Assembly: GCA_902777005.1 (NCBI GenBank)
Contig: CACYSB010000006.1
Location: 124,001 to 188,000 of the forward strand
Source of the DNA: an uncultured Bacteroidota bacterium
GTDB taxonomy: Bacteria; Bacteroidota; Bacteroidia; Bacteroidales; P3
Reading direction: 5' to 3'
Length of the DNA stretch: 64,000 bases
The notes below the pieces were generated by a model. That model did no database searches. It was not told where the DNA came from and was given only the letters and a program-made list of their open reading frames with translations. Below, piece after piece: positions 1-7,084 of this stretch; position 1 is the stretch's first letter; every line of letters starts with the position of its first letter. Both the position numbers and the translations under genes were made by a program.

Positions 1-1191
1 ACCGCCCTCACCTCGCTCGACATCGAGATTGTCAGCGAGACCGCCGAAGGCATGACCCTGAAGGTGCCCACCTGTAAGGCCGACGTCACCCGCGAGTGCG
101 ACATCGTGGAGGAAATCATGCGCATCTACGGCTACAACAACATCCATATCGGCGACACCGTCAACAGCTGCCTCTCCTACGGCAAGAAGCCCAACCCGCG
201 CAAGCTGAAGAACGCCGTCAGCGACTACCTCACCGACAACGGCTTCAGCGAGATTATGAACAACTCGCTGACCAAGAGCGAGTATTATGACGAGAACCCC
301 GACTTCCCGGCCGACCGCTGCATCCCCATCATCAACCCCCTCTCCAAGGAACTCAACGTCATGCGTCAGACGCTGCTCTACAGCGGCCTCGAGTGCATCG
401 CCCGCAATATCAACTTCCGCATCCTCGACCAGAAGCTCTATGAGTTCGGCAGAGGCTATCAGAAGGCGCTAACCGAAAAAACCGAATCACCAGAAATTCG
501 GATTGATTCGGATAATTCGGTTAGAGATTTGCCGGTGACAAAGAGGTTCTCTGAGACTGAGCACGTCAGCATCTTCATGACCGGCAACATGACGCCCGAG
601 AGCTGGAAGATGAAGCCTGCCGAGACCGACTTCTTCTACCTCAAGGCCTACGTCATGGACATCCTGCACCGCATGCGCGTCAACATGGGCCGCGTGGAGA
701 TGGTGCCGACGCAGTACAAGTTCTTCGCTGAAGGCCTCGACATCATCCAGCGCGACAGCAAGAAGCTGCTGGGCACCCTCGGCCGCATCGGCCGCGAGAC
801 GCTGAAGAAGATGGACATCAAGCAGCCCGTCTTCTATGCCGACCTCAACTGGACGCTACTCCTCAAGCAGTACCCCACCAAGGAGGTGCTCTATCAGGAG
901 GTGGCCAAGTTCCCCGAGGTGCGCCGCGACCTGGCCCTCATCCTGCGCAAGGACGTCACCTTCGCCCAGGTCGAGCAGGCCGCCCTGCAATGCGAGAAGA
1001 AGCTGCTCAAGAGCGTCAGCCTCTTCGACGTCTACGAGGGCAAAGGCATCACCGAAGGCTTCAAGTCCTACGCCGTCAGCTTCATCCTGCAGGACAAGGA
1101 CAAGACCCTCAACGACAAACAGATTGAGTCCACTATGGCCAAAATCCAGAAGACCCTCGAGACCCAGCTGGGCGCGAAGATCCGTGGATAA
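1..1191 (+). CDS. pheT: Phenylalanyl-tRNA synthetase beta subunit, C-terminal part
   Basis: The frame is open from base 1, so the gene starts upstream of the window; about 396 residues are visible. PheT is the beta chain of the (alpha-beta)2 enzyme that charges tRNA-Phe. The visible part begins in the B5/core region (VTRECDIVEEIMRIYGYNN) and ends with a ferredoxin-fold anticodon-binding domain, about the last 95 residues, starting near KFPEVRRDLALIL and containing SLFDVYEGKGI. A terminator follows the stop codon. The odd part is a short AT-rich stretch at about 465-535, coding for a charged, family-untypical segment (TEKTESPEIRIDSD). It coincides with a 56-bp palindrome, listed separately. 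Confidence 0.96.
   Translation, partial: TALTSLDIEIVSETAEGMTLKVPTCKADVTRECDIVEEIMRIYGYNNIHIGDTVNSCLSYGKKPNPRKLKNAVSDYLTDNGFSEIMNNSLTKSEYYDENPDFPADRCIPIINPLSKELNVMRQTLLYSGLECIARNINFRILDQKLYEFGRGYQKALTEKTESPEIRIDSDNSVRDLPVTKRFSETEHVSIFMTGNMTPESWKMKPAETDFFYLKAYVMDILHRMRVNMGRVEMVPTQYKFFAEGLDIIQRDSKKLLGTLGRIGRETLKKMDIKQPVFYADLNWTLLLKQYPTKEVLYQEVAKFPEVRRDLALILRKDVTFAQVEQAALQCEKKLLKSVSLFDVYEGKGITEGFKSYAVSFILQDKDKTLNDKQIESTMAKIQKTLETQLGAKIRG
469..524. repeat. Palindromic insert within pheT coding sequence
   Basis: A 56-bp interrupted palindrome. The outer arms are CTAACCGAA (469-477) and TTCGGTTAG (516-524). The inner arms are CCGAATCA (482-489) and TGATTCGG (504-511). A 14-nt loop lies between them and 4-nt spacers between outer and inner arms. 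Overall, 21-nt arms match with three mismatches. The reading frame stays open. The segment is AT-rich while the surrounding pheT is GC-rich, which suggests an inserted element tolerated by the protein. Confidence 0.75.
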
Positions 1192-1213
1192 CAGGTCAAC
1201 ACAATATGTACGA

Positions 1214-1250
1214 GGCCCGCGACATCCGTCGCGGGCCCCATTTTGTTTTT
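1214..1250 (+). terminator. Intrinsic terminator after pheT
   Basis: GGCCCGCGAC (1214-1223) and GTCGCGGGCC (1228-1237) form a perfect 10-bp stem with a 4-nt loop. A T-rich tail follows (1241-1250). It lies just past the pheT stop. Confidence 0.9.
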
Positions 1251-1298
1251 ATTGCCCCTGTCGCACCATTGCAAAACCATGTTTTAATTTTGAAACAG

Positions 1299-1480
1299 CC
1301 TGGCGACACTCATTTTAGCCGTTTTCAAAATCATTTGGGCCTAGCGACATCCATTTTGGCCGTTTTTAAAATCAATTGGCCCTGGCGACACTCATTTTTG
1401 CCGTTTTCAAAATCGATTGGGCCTGGCGACACTCATTTTGGCCATTTTCAAAATCAATTGGGCCTTGCGACACTCATTTT
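1299..1480. repeat. 41-bp tandem repeat, about 4.4 copies
   Basis: Units begin with CCTGGCGACACTCATTTT at 1299, 1340, 1381, 1422 and (partial) 1463, an exact 41-bp period with a few substitutions. Each unit contains ATTTTG...CAAAAT, which could form a small hairpin. The units are adjacent, with no unique spacers, so this is not a CRISPR array. The long open frame through it is fortuitous. The repeat fills the gap between the pheT terminator and the AT-rich HNH gene. Confidence 0.9.
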
Positions 1481-1554
1481 AACTGTGTGTAGTCATATTT
1501 CTTTCGTTGTAATAAAGATGAAAATGAATGTGGTAGTGCTGACTGAAATATTTA

Positions 1555-1586
1555 TTTCTATAATTGAGGAAAAATATGTATTTTTG
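1555..1586 (+). promoter_or_regulatory. Bacteroidetes-type promoter for the HNH gene
   Basis: The -7 box is TATTTTTG (1579-1586). A weak -33 match, TTTC (1555-1558), lies 20 bp upstream. The box ends 22 bp before the HNH start codon. Confidence 0.5.
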
Positions 1587-1608
1587 CACTCCATAATATA
1601 GTAACAAA

Positions 1609-2262
1609 ATGGAATTCAGTTTGACAAAAAAGGAACCAATAGCAGATAAAGACATTATTGATGAAATAAAATCAGTAATGTCCAGACTTGGTAAAACAAC
1701 ACTTACAATTAAAGAATTTGATGCGTATGCAAAAATAAATAGCTCTACTGTAACAAGACGGTTTGGAAAATGGAATACAGTAATAAAATCTGTTGGTGGA
1801 GAATTAAATAATACGTTTTACTCCGAAGAAGAATTAATGGAAAATATTAAGAATGCTTGGTTGAAAAAAGGAACACAGCCAACACGTCGAGATATGGACA
1901 GTAAAGAATACTCGACAATTACTTCGGGTACATATTTGCGTCATTACAAAACATGGTATGGGGCATTAGAAGAATTTGTAAAATATATCTCGCGAGACGA
2001 GAATAATGTGATAAAAGAAGATCAATCAACAAAAAATAATCACATTATACATAAAACAAAACGTGACCCAAGTGATAGACTGAAAGTGCAAGTTTTAATG
2101 AGAGATGGAAATCGTTGTAGAATATGTGGGGTTGAGTGCAGTGGCGGTTTGCATAATATCCATTTTGACCATATTGTTCCATGGTCAAAAGGGGGTGAGA
2201 CGGTATTAGATAATTTGCAGGTACTCTGTTCTGCTTGTAATGAAGCAAAAGGTAACGTGTAA
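1609..2262 (+). CDS. HNH endonuclease with homing-endonuclease-type repeats
   Basis: 217 residues. Two copies of the short helical DNA-binding repeat seen in HNH homing endonucleases lie at about 17-64 and 72-126, each ending in a Trp/Gly-rich turn (FGKWNTVIKSVGG; YKTWYGALEEF). An HNH nuclease domain follows (about 155-217): CxxC at 170/173, FDHIVP with His188, Asn202, and CxxC at 207/210. The gene is AT-rich in a GC-rich neighbourhood, begins after the 41-bp repeat, and ends just before a normal-composition gene, so it was probably acquired. It could be a free-standing homing-type nuclease or a small defence nuclease. No methylase or partner is adjacent. Confidence 0.85.
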   Translation: MEFSLTKKEPIADKDIIDEIKSVMSRLGKTTLTIKEFDAYAKINSSTVTRRFGKWNTVIKSVGGELNNTFYSEEELMENIKNAWLKKGTQPTRRDMDSKEYSTITSGTYLRHYKTWYGALEEFVKYISRDENNVIKEDQSTKNNHIIHKTKRDPSDRLKVQVLMRDGNRCRICGVECSGGLHNIHFDHIVPWSKGGETVLDNLQVLCSACNEAKGNV

Positions 2263-2276
2263 GTGATTTAAGTTGC

Positions 2277-2783
2277 ATGCAAGGCTTGGAACAATACGAC
2301 GTGAAGCTGCTGCTGGCGCTGGTGAAGAGTGTCGAGGGAAGGACCGACTTCTTCAAGGTGCTGGTGGAGGGACCGCACCCCGAGCTGGCGGCTTTCAGCA
2401 ACGCCATACGTGGCGACGACGACGCTATGGTGTGGCTCTTCAAGCATGACTTCGCCTGGCTGGCGATATTGAGCAACGCCTGCGACGGCGACGAGAAGGC
2501 ACAGGAGTGGGTGCAGCGCAACCTCACCAAGGTGAACATGATGTACGCCCTTGCGGCGCGCCGCAACATCCCCGCCGTCAAGTGGCTCCTCTCGCACCGC
2601 CTCGAGATATTCCTCATGCTGGCCCGCGAGACGGAGAAGTTCCTCGACTACCAGGACAAGGAATATGCCTGGCCTTACGTGATGCACTTCGGCGGCCACC
2701 ACCGAGCCATCGAGGAGCTACAAGAATGGAAAGAACAAAAAACAGACAACAATGATACAGAAGAAAGACAACAGCAGGTCTAA
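2277..2783 (+). CDS. Hypothetical helical protein
   Basis: 168 residues, no recognised catalytic motif. The sequence is rich in predicted helices, with ankyrin-like wording (AARRNIPAVKWLLSHR), but no clean repeat period. The C-terminus is charged and low-complexity (Glu/Gln/Asp). It starts 14 bp after the HNH stop and overlaps the 5' end of the pseudouridine synthase gene by 32 bp in another frame, so the two are probably co-transcribed. Base composition is typical of the chromosome, unlike the HNH gene. Function unknown. Confidence 0.7.
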   Translation: MQGLEQYDVKLLLALVKSVEGRTDFFKVLVEGPHPELAAFSNAIRGDDDAMVWLFKHDFAWLAILSNACDGDEKAQEWVQRNLTKVNMMYALAARRNIPAVKWLLSHRLEIFLMLARETEKFLDYQDKEYAWPYVMHFGGHHRAIEELQEWKEQKTDNNDTEERQQQV

Positions 2784-3780
2784 ATCTCCCGCCTCCGGCG
2801 AAATCCATAAATCCAGGAAGCCAGCAACCGTGGATTCGCGCGAACCTGGCAGAAAGAAATCTCCCGCCTCCGGCGAAATCCATAAATCTAGTAAATCCAC
2901 TAAAGATGGATCTATAGATTACCGCGCAGCGGGGAGAAGGAAAACATCCGCCTCCGGCGAGATCCATAAATCCAGTAAATCCGCAAAGTCTGGATCTATG
3001 GATTTCCGCGCAGCGGGGAGAAAGAAAACTACTCCGCAGAAACCCAAGGAACCCCATGCCGAAGGTGCCATGCGCCTGAACAAGTATATCGCCCATGCGG
3101 GCATCTGCTCTCGCCGCGAGGCCGACGAGCTCATCGCCGCCGGCAGCGTGAAGGTCAACGGCAAGGTGGTCACCGAGATGGGCTACCAGGTGATGCCGGG
3201 CGACGAGGTGCAGTACGGCGGCGAGAAGCTCCGCAGCGAGCGCCTGCGCTACTTCCTCCTCAACAAGCCCAAAGGCTTCATCACCACCACCGACGACCCG
3301 CAGGAGCGCCGCACGGTGATGATGCTCATGGACGGCTGCTGCGCCGAGCGCATCTATCCCGTCGGCCGCCTCGACCGCGCCACCACAGGCCTGCTTCTCT
3401 TCACCAACGACGGCGAGCTGGCCAAGCGCCTCACGCACCCCAGCACGCAGGTCTATAAGATATACCAGGTGGAGCTCAACAAGCCCGTCACCAAGGAGGA
3501 TATGAAGAAGCTCCTCGAAGGCATCGAGTTGGAGGACGGCCCCATGCATGTCGATGATATACAGTATGCCGCCGTCGGCAAGACCATCGACAAGCGCATT
3601 GTAGGCGTCGAGCTGCACAGCGGCCGCAACCGCATCGTGCGCCGCCTGTTTGAGGCTCTCGGCTACGAGGTGCACAAGCTCGACCGCACCACCTTCGCAG
3701 GTCTCACCAAGAAAGACCTCCCTCGCGGCCGCTGGCGTGAACTGACGGAGAAAGAGGTGGGCTTCCTGAAGATGATATGA
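2752..3780 (+). CDS. RsuA/RluB-family rRNA pseudouridine synthase with repeat-built N-terminal extension
   Basis: 342 residues. From Met107 this is a standard enzyme: an S4 RNA-binding domain (107-152, MRLNKYIAHAGICSRREAD), then the pseudouridine synthase domain with GRLDRATTGLLLF, where Asp208 is the catalytic aspartate. Such enzymes isomerise a uridine in 16S or 23S rRNA; which one cannot be decided here. The first 106 residues are a Lys/Ser-rich extension made of three copies of a motif containing SGEIHKS, encoded by palindromic DNA repeats. Basic N-terminal tails are common in Bacteroidetes RluB. A tail made of tandem palindromes is not something I know of. Met107 is an alternative start. 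Confidence 0.9.
   Translation: MIQKKDNSRSKSPASGEIHKSRKPATVDSREPGRKKSPASGEIHKSSKSTKDGSIDYRAAGRRKTSASGEIHKSSKSAKSGSMDFRAAGRKKTTPQKPKEPHAEGAMRLNKYIAHAGICSRREADELIAAGSVKVNGKVVTEMGYQVMPGDEVQYGGEKLRSERLRYFLLNKPKGFITTTDDPQERRTVMMLMDGCCAERIYPVGRLDRATTGLLLFTNDGELAKRLTHPSTQVYKIYQVELNKPVTKEDMKKLLEGIELEDGPMHVDDIQYAAVGKTIDKRIVGVELHSGRNRIVRRLFEALGYEVHKLDRTTFAGLTKKDLPRGRWRELTEKEVGFLKMI
2785..3020. repeat. Three in-frame tandem palindromic units in the RsuA-family gene
   Basis: The shared core GCCTCCGG occurs at 2791, 2866 and 2950, so spacings are 75 and 84 bp, both multiples of three. Within a unit, GGCGAAATCCATAAATCC on the left mirrors TGGATCTATGGATTTCCGC on the right. Unit three is the clearest (2950-3020). 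A 32-bp copy of the left half recurs inverted in lplA at 28622-28653 with three mismatches. Confidence 0.85.
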
Positions 3781-3784
3781 GGAA

Positions 3785-3868
3785 GCCTCGGAGAGGCATA
3801 CTATCAGTAACCCCGCACGAAGTGTGGGGTGGGTGAGGGAGAGTCCTGTATGCGTGCCGAAGGCACGC
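3785..3868. repeat. REP hairpin cluster upstream of RAYT (A-B-C)
   Basis: Three hairpins with 3-nt loops: A, GCCTCGGAGAGGC (3785-3797); B, CCCCGCACGAAGTGTGGGG (3811-3829); C, GCGTGCCGAAGGCACGC (3852-3868). Each has an inverted counterpart downstream of the transposase. Confidence 0.85.
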
Positions 3869-3890
3869 GCCCTCAAAACAACATAATGCA

Positions 3891-4340
3891 ATGAGTTACA
3901 TCCAATCCATATACCATCTTGTCTTCCGTACATACCGGAGCGAGAAGACTATCAACGTCGAACATGAGCGAGAGTTGTATGGTGTTATCCTCAGTCAGTC
4001 GGAGAACCAGAAAGCTAAGATATATCGGATTGGAGGGATGCCTGACCATGTTCATATTCTTGTCTCGCTGCCCGCCACACTCTCTGTGGCACAGTATGTA
4101 CAGGCCGTCAAGACTTTTACTAGCAAATGGCTGCGTGAGAGTCTGTCGTTCCCGGCATGGAGAGGGTGGGGGCATGAATATGCCGCCATATCGTATTGTG
4201 TCCGTGACAAAGATATAATAGTAAATTATATCAAAGGACAGAAGGAGCACCATAAAAGGGTGTCGTTTCAGGAGGAGTACAGGGCATTCCTTGAGGAGAA
4301 CGGCGTGACGATACGGGAGGAGTATTTCCTGAAAGACTGA
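3891..4340 (+). CDS. REP-associated tyrosine transposase (RAYT, IS200/Y1 superfamily)
   Basis: 149 residues, the usual size of a Y1 single-strand transposase. The HUH motif is PDHVHIL (His53, His55) and the probable nucleophile is Tyr113 in VNYIKGQKEHH. It opens with the family-typical SYIQSIYHLVFRT. It cuts and joins single-stranded DNA at hairpins, and its relatives mobilise REP sequences. It sits between two clusters of REP-like hairpins in opposite orientation, so gene and repeats look like a REP-RAYT unit. There is no accessory TnpB and no obvious decay. Confidence 0.92.
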   Translation: MSYIQSIYHLVFRTYRSEKTINVEHERELYGVILSQSENQKAKIYRIGGMPDHVHILVSLPATLSVAQYVQAVKTFTSKWLRESLSFPAWRGWGHEYAAISYCVRDKDIIVNYIKGQKEHHKRVSFQEEYRAFLEENGVTIREEYFLKD

Positions 4341-4351
4341 TGTTTGAGAGC

Positions 4352-4539
4352 GCGTGCCTCCGGCACGCCTGAAATGATAGAGGACGGTGGCACATACACA
4401 GCGTGCTCCCCCCACACTGCGCCTTGGCGGGCTTGTGGGGTTATTGAGGGCGCGTGCCTCCGGCACGCTGGTATCGGTTACTTCGAGTGATAGCCCCACA
4501 CTGACGTGCGGGGTTATTGAGAGTAAGCCTCTCCGAGGC
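4352..4539. repeat. REP hairpin cluster downstream of RAYT (C'-B'-C''-B''-A')
   Basis: C' GCGTGCCTCCGGCACGC at 4352-4368, repeated as C'' at 4452-4468. B' at 4410-4440 is CCCCACA...TGTGGGG with a longer inner hairpin. B'' is CCCCACACTGACGTGCGGGG (4494-4513). A' is GCCTCTCCGAGGC (4527-4539). A' is the exact reverse complement of A, and B'' is nearly that of B. TTATTGAG follows both B' and B''. The cluster runs into the last codon of the convergent methyltransferase gene. Confidence 0.85.
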
Positions 4540-5252
4540 TATTCCCCTATTAGGAACACGGTGTTTCTCTTGTGTAGGTTCACCTTCTCGCGCTCTTTTT
4601 GCCATTTGGCGGCGGAGAGAGATTGGATGTACTGCGTCGGCAGCGTGAGGTCGGTGGCCACGCATATCATGGTTTGCGGCTGGAGGACAGTGCTTAGGGC
4701 CTCGAGCATCTGGTTGTTGCGATAGGGCGCCTCTATGAATATCTGTGTCTGGTGCTCGCGGTGGAGGCGCTCCTCCAAGTGTTTTATGGTGGTGGCGCGA
4801 CGGCTCTTGTCCACAGGCAGATAGCCCACGAAGGCGAACGACTGGCCGTTGAAGCCCGAGGCCATCAACGCCAGCATGAGCGACGAGGGGCCTACGAGCG
4901 GAACAATCTCTATGCCACGCCGTTGTGCCACGCGTGTTATCATCGCACCCGGGTCGGCCACGCAGGGCAGCCCCGCCTCGCTCAGCAAACCGATGTTCTC
5001 GCCGCGCTCTATGGCGTCGAGGTAGCCCACGATGTCTTCCTGCGACGTGTGCTCGTTAAGTTCCAGAAATACAGTGTCGTCGATTGCGTGCGGATAGCCG
5101 GCTTTCTTGAGGAATCGGCGCGCCGTTCGCAGCTCCTCAACGATAAAGGTGCGGCACGAGACCAGCATCTCGCCATTGGCGGCGGGTAGGGAAGATGCAA
5201 TGTCCTCGGCTCCAATAGGTACGGGGAATAGTATCAGTCGTCCTTTAGTCAT
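4539..5252 (-). CDS. SAM-dependent methyltransferase, RsmI-like (tetrapyrrole methylase fold)
   Basis: 237 residues of the family that includes RsmI, the 16S rRNA cytidine-2'-O-methyltransferase. The SAM-binding signature is LLSEAGLPCVADPG, followed by VPLVGPSSLMLALMASG and GYLPVDKSRR. Bacteroidetes often carry this shorter variant next to, or in place of, canonical RsmI, so the exact rRNA target is uncertain. It is transcribed away from the HtrA gene; the shared upstream region holds a large phased palindrome. Its stop codon abuts the REP cluster. Confidence 0.85.
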   Translation of the reverse strand: MTKGRLILFPVPIGAEDIASSLPAANGEMLVSCRTFIVEELRTARRFLKKAGYPHAIDDTVFLELNEHTSQEDIVGYLDAIERGENIGLLSEAGLPCVADPGAMITRVAQRRGIEIVPLVGPSSLMLALMASGFNGQSFAFVGYLPVDKSRRATTIKHLEERLHREHQTQIFIEAPYRNNQMLEALSTVLQPQTMICVATDLTLPTQYIQSLSAAKWQKEREKVNLHKRNTVFLIGE

Positions 5253-5302
5253 GCATTGTTAACGCCACAGGTTTTTTTTTATTGTCCGCCGCGGCCCTTT
5301 TT

Positions 5303-5406
5303 CCATGTAGCCGCTCCGTACCCGCTCCGTAGTCGCTCCGACTGTTTAACGGTTTTTGTCGGAGAAAGGTCGGAGAGGAGTCGGTTAGGGTGCGGAGCGG
5401 CTATGG
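5303..5406. repeat. 11-mer-phased palindrome E1
   Basis: Nine tandem 11-mers (5307-5405) arranged around a dyad. The first three are GTAGCCGCTCC, GTACCCGCTCC and GTAGTCGCTCC; the last is GAGCGGCTATG. Outer arms CCATGTAGCCGCTCCG and GCGGAGCGGCTATGG pair. It lies between two divergent genes. Confidence 0.8.
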
Positions 5407-5491
5407 ACTGGCACGGTTTTTGCTGTCATATTTTCGTGCTGGATGGCAATAAAAAATGAATAAATCTGTTATTGAAAATAAAGTCAAGAGT

Positions 5492-6622
5492 ATGAAAAAG
5501 TCGTTTGTATTGGTCATGGTTGGTGTGACCATGATGGTTCATGCCTGTGCCCAGCAGCCCAAAGAGGCTGTTGCTGATGTTAAAGTGATACCTCAAGAAC
5601 AAGCTGTGAACAGGCTTGAAATTAGAGATTTTACCGATGTTGCTTCGGCGACGATAGACGGAGTGGTGCACATCAAGACCGAGATGACGCAGATGACGCC
5701 GCTCTACCAGTCGTTTTTTGGGTTTATTATTCCGCAAGGTGTTCAGCGTCAGGTGTACAGCGCCTATGGCTCGGGTGTCATCATCACCAGCGATGGCTAC
5801 ATCCTGACCAACAACCATGTGGTGCAGGATGCCGAACGTATCAGCGTGACACTCAACGACCGACGCGAACTTCCGGCACGCCTTGTCGGCAACGACCCTG
5901 CCACCGACTTGGCTGTGATAAAGATTGAAGCCGAAGGACTTACCTATATTCCCTTTGGCAACAGCGACCTGGTGAAGGTTGGCGAGCCGGTGTTGGCCAT
6001 CGGCAACCCCTTCAACCTCACCTCCACGGTCACATCGGGCATCATCAGCGCCAAGGCGCGCAACATGCATATCATAGACAATCCACGTAGTAATGAGACG
6101 CCGTTAGAGTCTTTCTTGCAGACAGATGCGGCTGTTAATTCAGGTAACAGTGGAGGTGCTCTTGTCAACTCGCAGGCCCAGCTGATTGGCATCGTTACAG
6201 CCATAGCGTCGGGCAATGGCAACTACATCGGCTACTCGTTTGCCATACCCAGCAACCTCGCCGTCAAGGTGGCGGGCGACCTGCAGCGCTACGGCTATGT
6301 ACAGAGGGGTTACCTTGGTGTGCAAGTTGGTGAGGTTGATGCCACTATGGCTAGACAGGCCGGTGCGCGCGACATCAAAGGCCTCTATGTGGCCAAGGTG
6401 GTGAAGGACTGTGCCGCCGACCGTGCCGGAATGATGCAAGGCGATATAATACTGCGAGTTGCGGGCAAGGAGGTGAATACCTTTGCCGAAATGATGGAGG
6501 AGCTTGGCCTCTTCAGTCCTGGCGACGAAGTTGAGGTCGACTATGAGCGCAATGGTCGCACGGAGACTACTAAAGTGATACTTTTAAACTCGCAAGGCAA
6601 TACGCGTATAATCAATAAGTGA
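5492..6622 (+). CDS. HtrA/DegP-like periplasmic serine protease with one PDZ domain
   Basis: 376 residues from the chosen ATG, which begins a lipoprotein-like signal (MKKSF...MMVHAC, Cys19); an upstream in-frame ATG at 5456 adds only 12 hydrophilic residues. The trypsin-like domain (about 50-260) has the catalytic triad His109 (TNNHVV), Asp139 (ATDLAVI) and Ser220 (GNSGGAL). A single PDZ domain follows (about 272-365). Many Bacteroidetes HtrA proteins have two PDZ domains, so this is a DegS-like short form. It degrades or senses misfolded envelope proteins. Its stop codon lies inside the first heptamer array. Confidence 0.92.
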   Translation: MKKSFVLVMVGVTMMVHACAQQPKEAVADVKVIPQEQAVNRLEIRDFTDVASATIDGVVHIKTEMTQMTPLYQSFFGFIIPQGVQRQVYSAYGSGVIITSDGYILTNNHVVQDAERISVTLNDRRELPARLVGNDPATDLAVIKIEAEGLTYIPFGNSDLVKVGEPVLAIGNPFNLTSTVTSGIISAKARNMHIIDNPRSNETPLESFLQTDAAVNSGNSGGALVNSQAQLIGIVTAIASGNGNYIGYSFAIPSNLAVKVAGDLQRYGYVQRGYLGVQVGEVDATMARQAGARDIKGLYVAKVVKDCAADRAGMMQGDIILRVAGKEVNTFAEMMEELGLFSPGDEVEVDYERNGRTETTKVILLNSQGNTRIINK

Positions 6623-6646
6623 TGAGTGATGAATGATGAGTGATGA
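6619..6646. repeat. Heptamer array (GTGATGA)4
   Basis: Four tandem 7-mers, three GTGATGA and one ATGATGA. The array overlaps the HtrA stop and supplies the start codon of the four-helix-bundle gene. An inverted array follows at 7037. Confidence 0.85.
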
Positions 6647-7025
6647 ATTAAATGATAAAAGGGTGACGGATTCGATTATCCAAGACAAGAGTATCAAGTT
6701 TGCGATACGCATTGTAAAGTTATACAAGTACCTAAAGGAGGAAAAAAACGAGTATGTCTTATCGAAGCAACTTGTTAGAAGTGGTACAAGTGTAGGAGCA
6801 AATGTCAGTGAGGCTCAACGAGCACAAAGCAAAGCCGATTTCTCTGCTAAAATGTATATTGCATTGAAAGAAGCAGAGGAGTCTGCGTATTGGATTCTTT
6901 TGTTGAGAGAGTCGGGCTTCCTCACTGATAAAGAGTTTGATAGTATCGGTTTGGATTGTGAAGAACTTATAAAAATACTTATATCAATTACTAAAACAAC
7001 TGCGCCAAGAAAAGACTTGAAGTAA
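6633..7025 (+). CDS. Four-helix-bundle protein (23S rRNA intervening-sequence protein family)
   Basis: 130 residues. The family signature is clear: FAIRIVKLYKYL, QLVRSGTSVGANVSEAQRAQS, then AKMYIALKEAEESAYWILLLRESG. Members are encoded in intervening sequences of some bacterial 23S rRNAs and are structurally related to bAvd proteins of diversity-generating retroelements; their general role is unknown. The ATG lies inside a heptamer array, so the first residues (MMSDELND) are repeat-derived and the true start could be later. The gene is bracketed by inverted 28-bp heptamer arrays and separates HtrA from the MATE gene. Its composition is more AT-rich than its neighbours. Confidence 0.88.
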   Translation: MMSDELNDKRVTDSIIQDKSIKFAIRIVKLYKYLKEEKNEYVLSKQLVRSGTSVGANVSEAQRAQSKADFSAKMYIALKEAEESAYWILLLRESGFLTDKEFDSIGLDCEELIKILISITKTTAPRKDLK

Positions 7026-7036
7026 TGGGGAAACGC

Positions 7037-7066
7037 TCATCACTCATCACTCATCATTCATCACTC
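7037..7066. repeat. Heptamer array (TCATCAC)4, inverted relative to 6619
   Basis: Four tandem 7-mers, three TCATCAC and one TCATCAT, complementary to the array at 6619-6646. It lies just upstream of the MATE start. Confidence 0.85.
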
Positions 7067-7084
7067 GAAAGCAAGTATGTAGAG

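Noticed and set aside
1299-1480. CRISPR-like repeats
   Set aside because: The units are contiguous with a constant 41-bp period and no unique spacers, and no cas gene is present.
1206-1601. 131-residue open frame over the tandem repeat
   Set aside because: It crosses the pheT terminator and the repeat, its frame is an accident of the 41-bp unit, and there is no protein-like conservation pattern.
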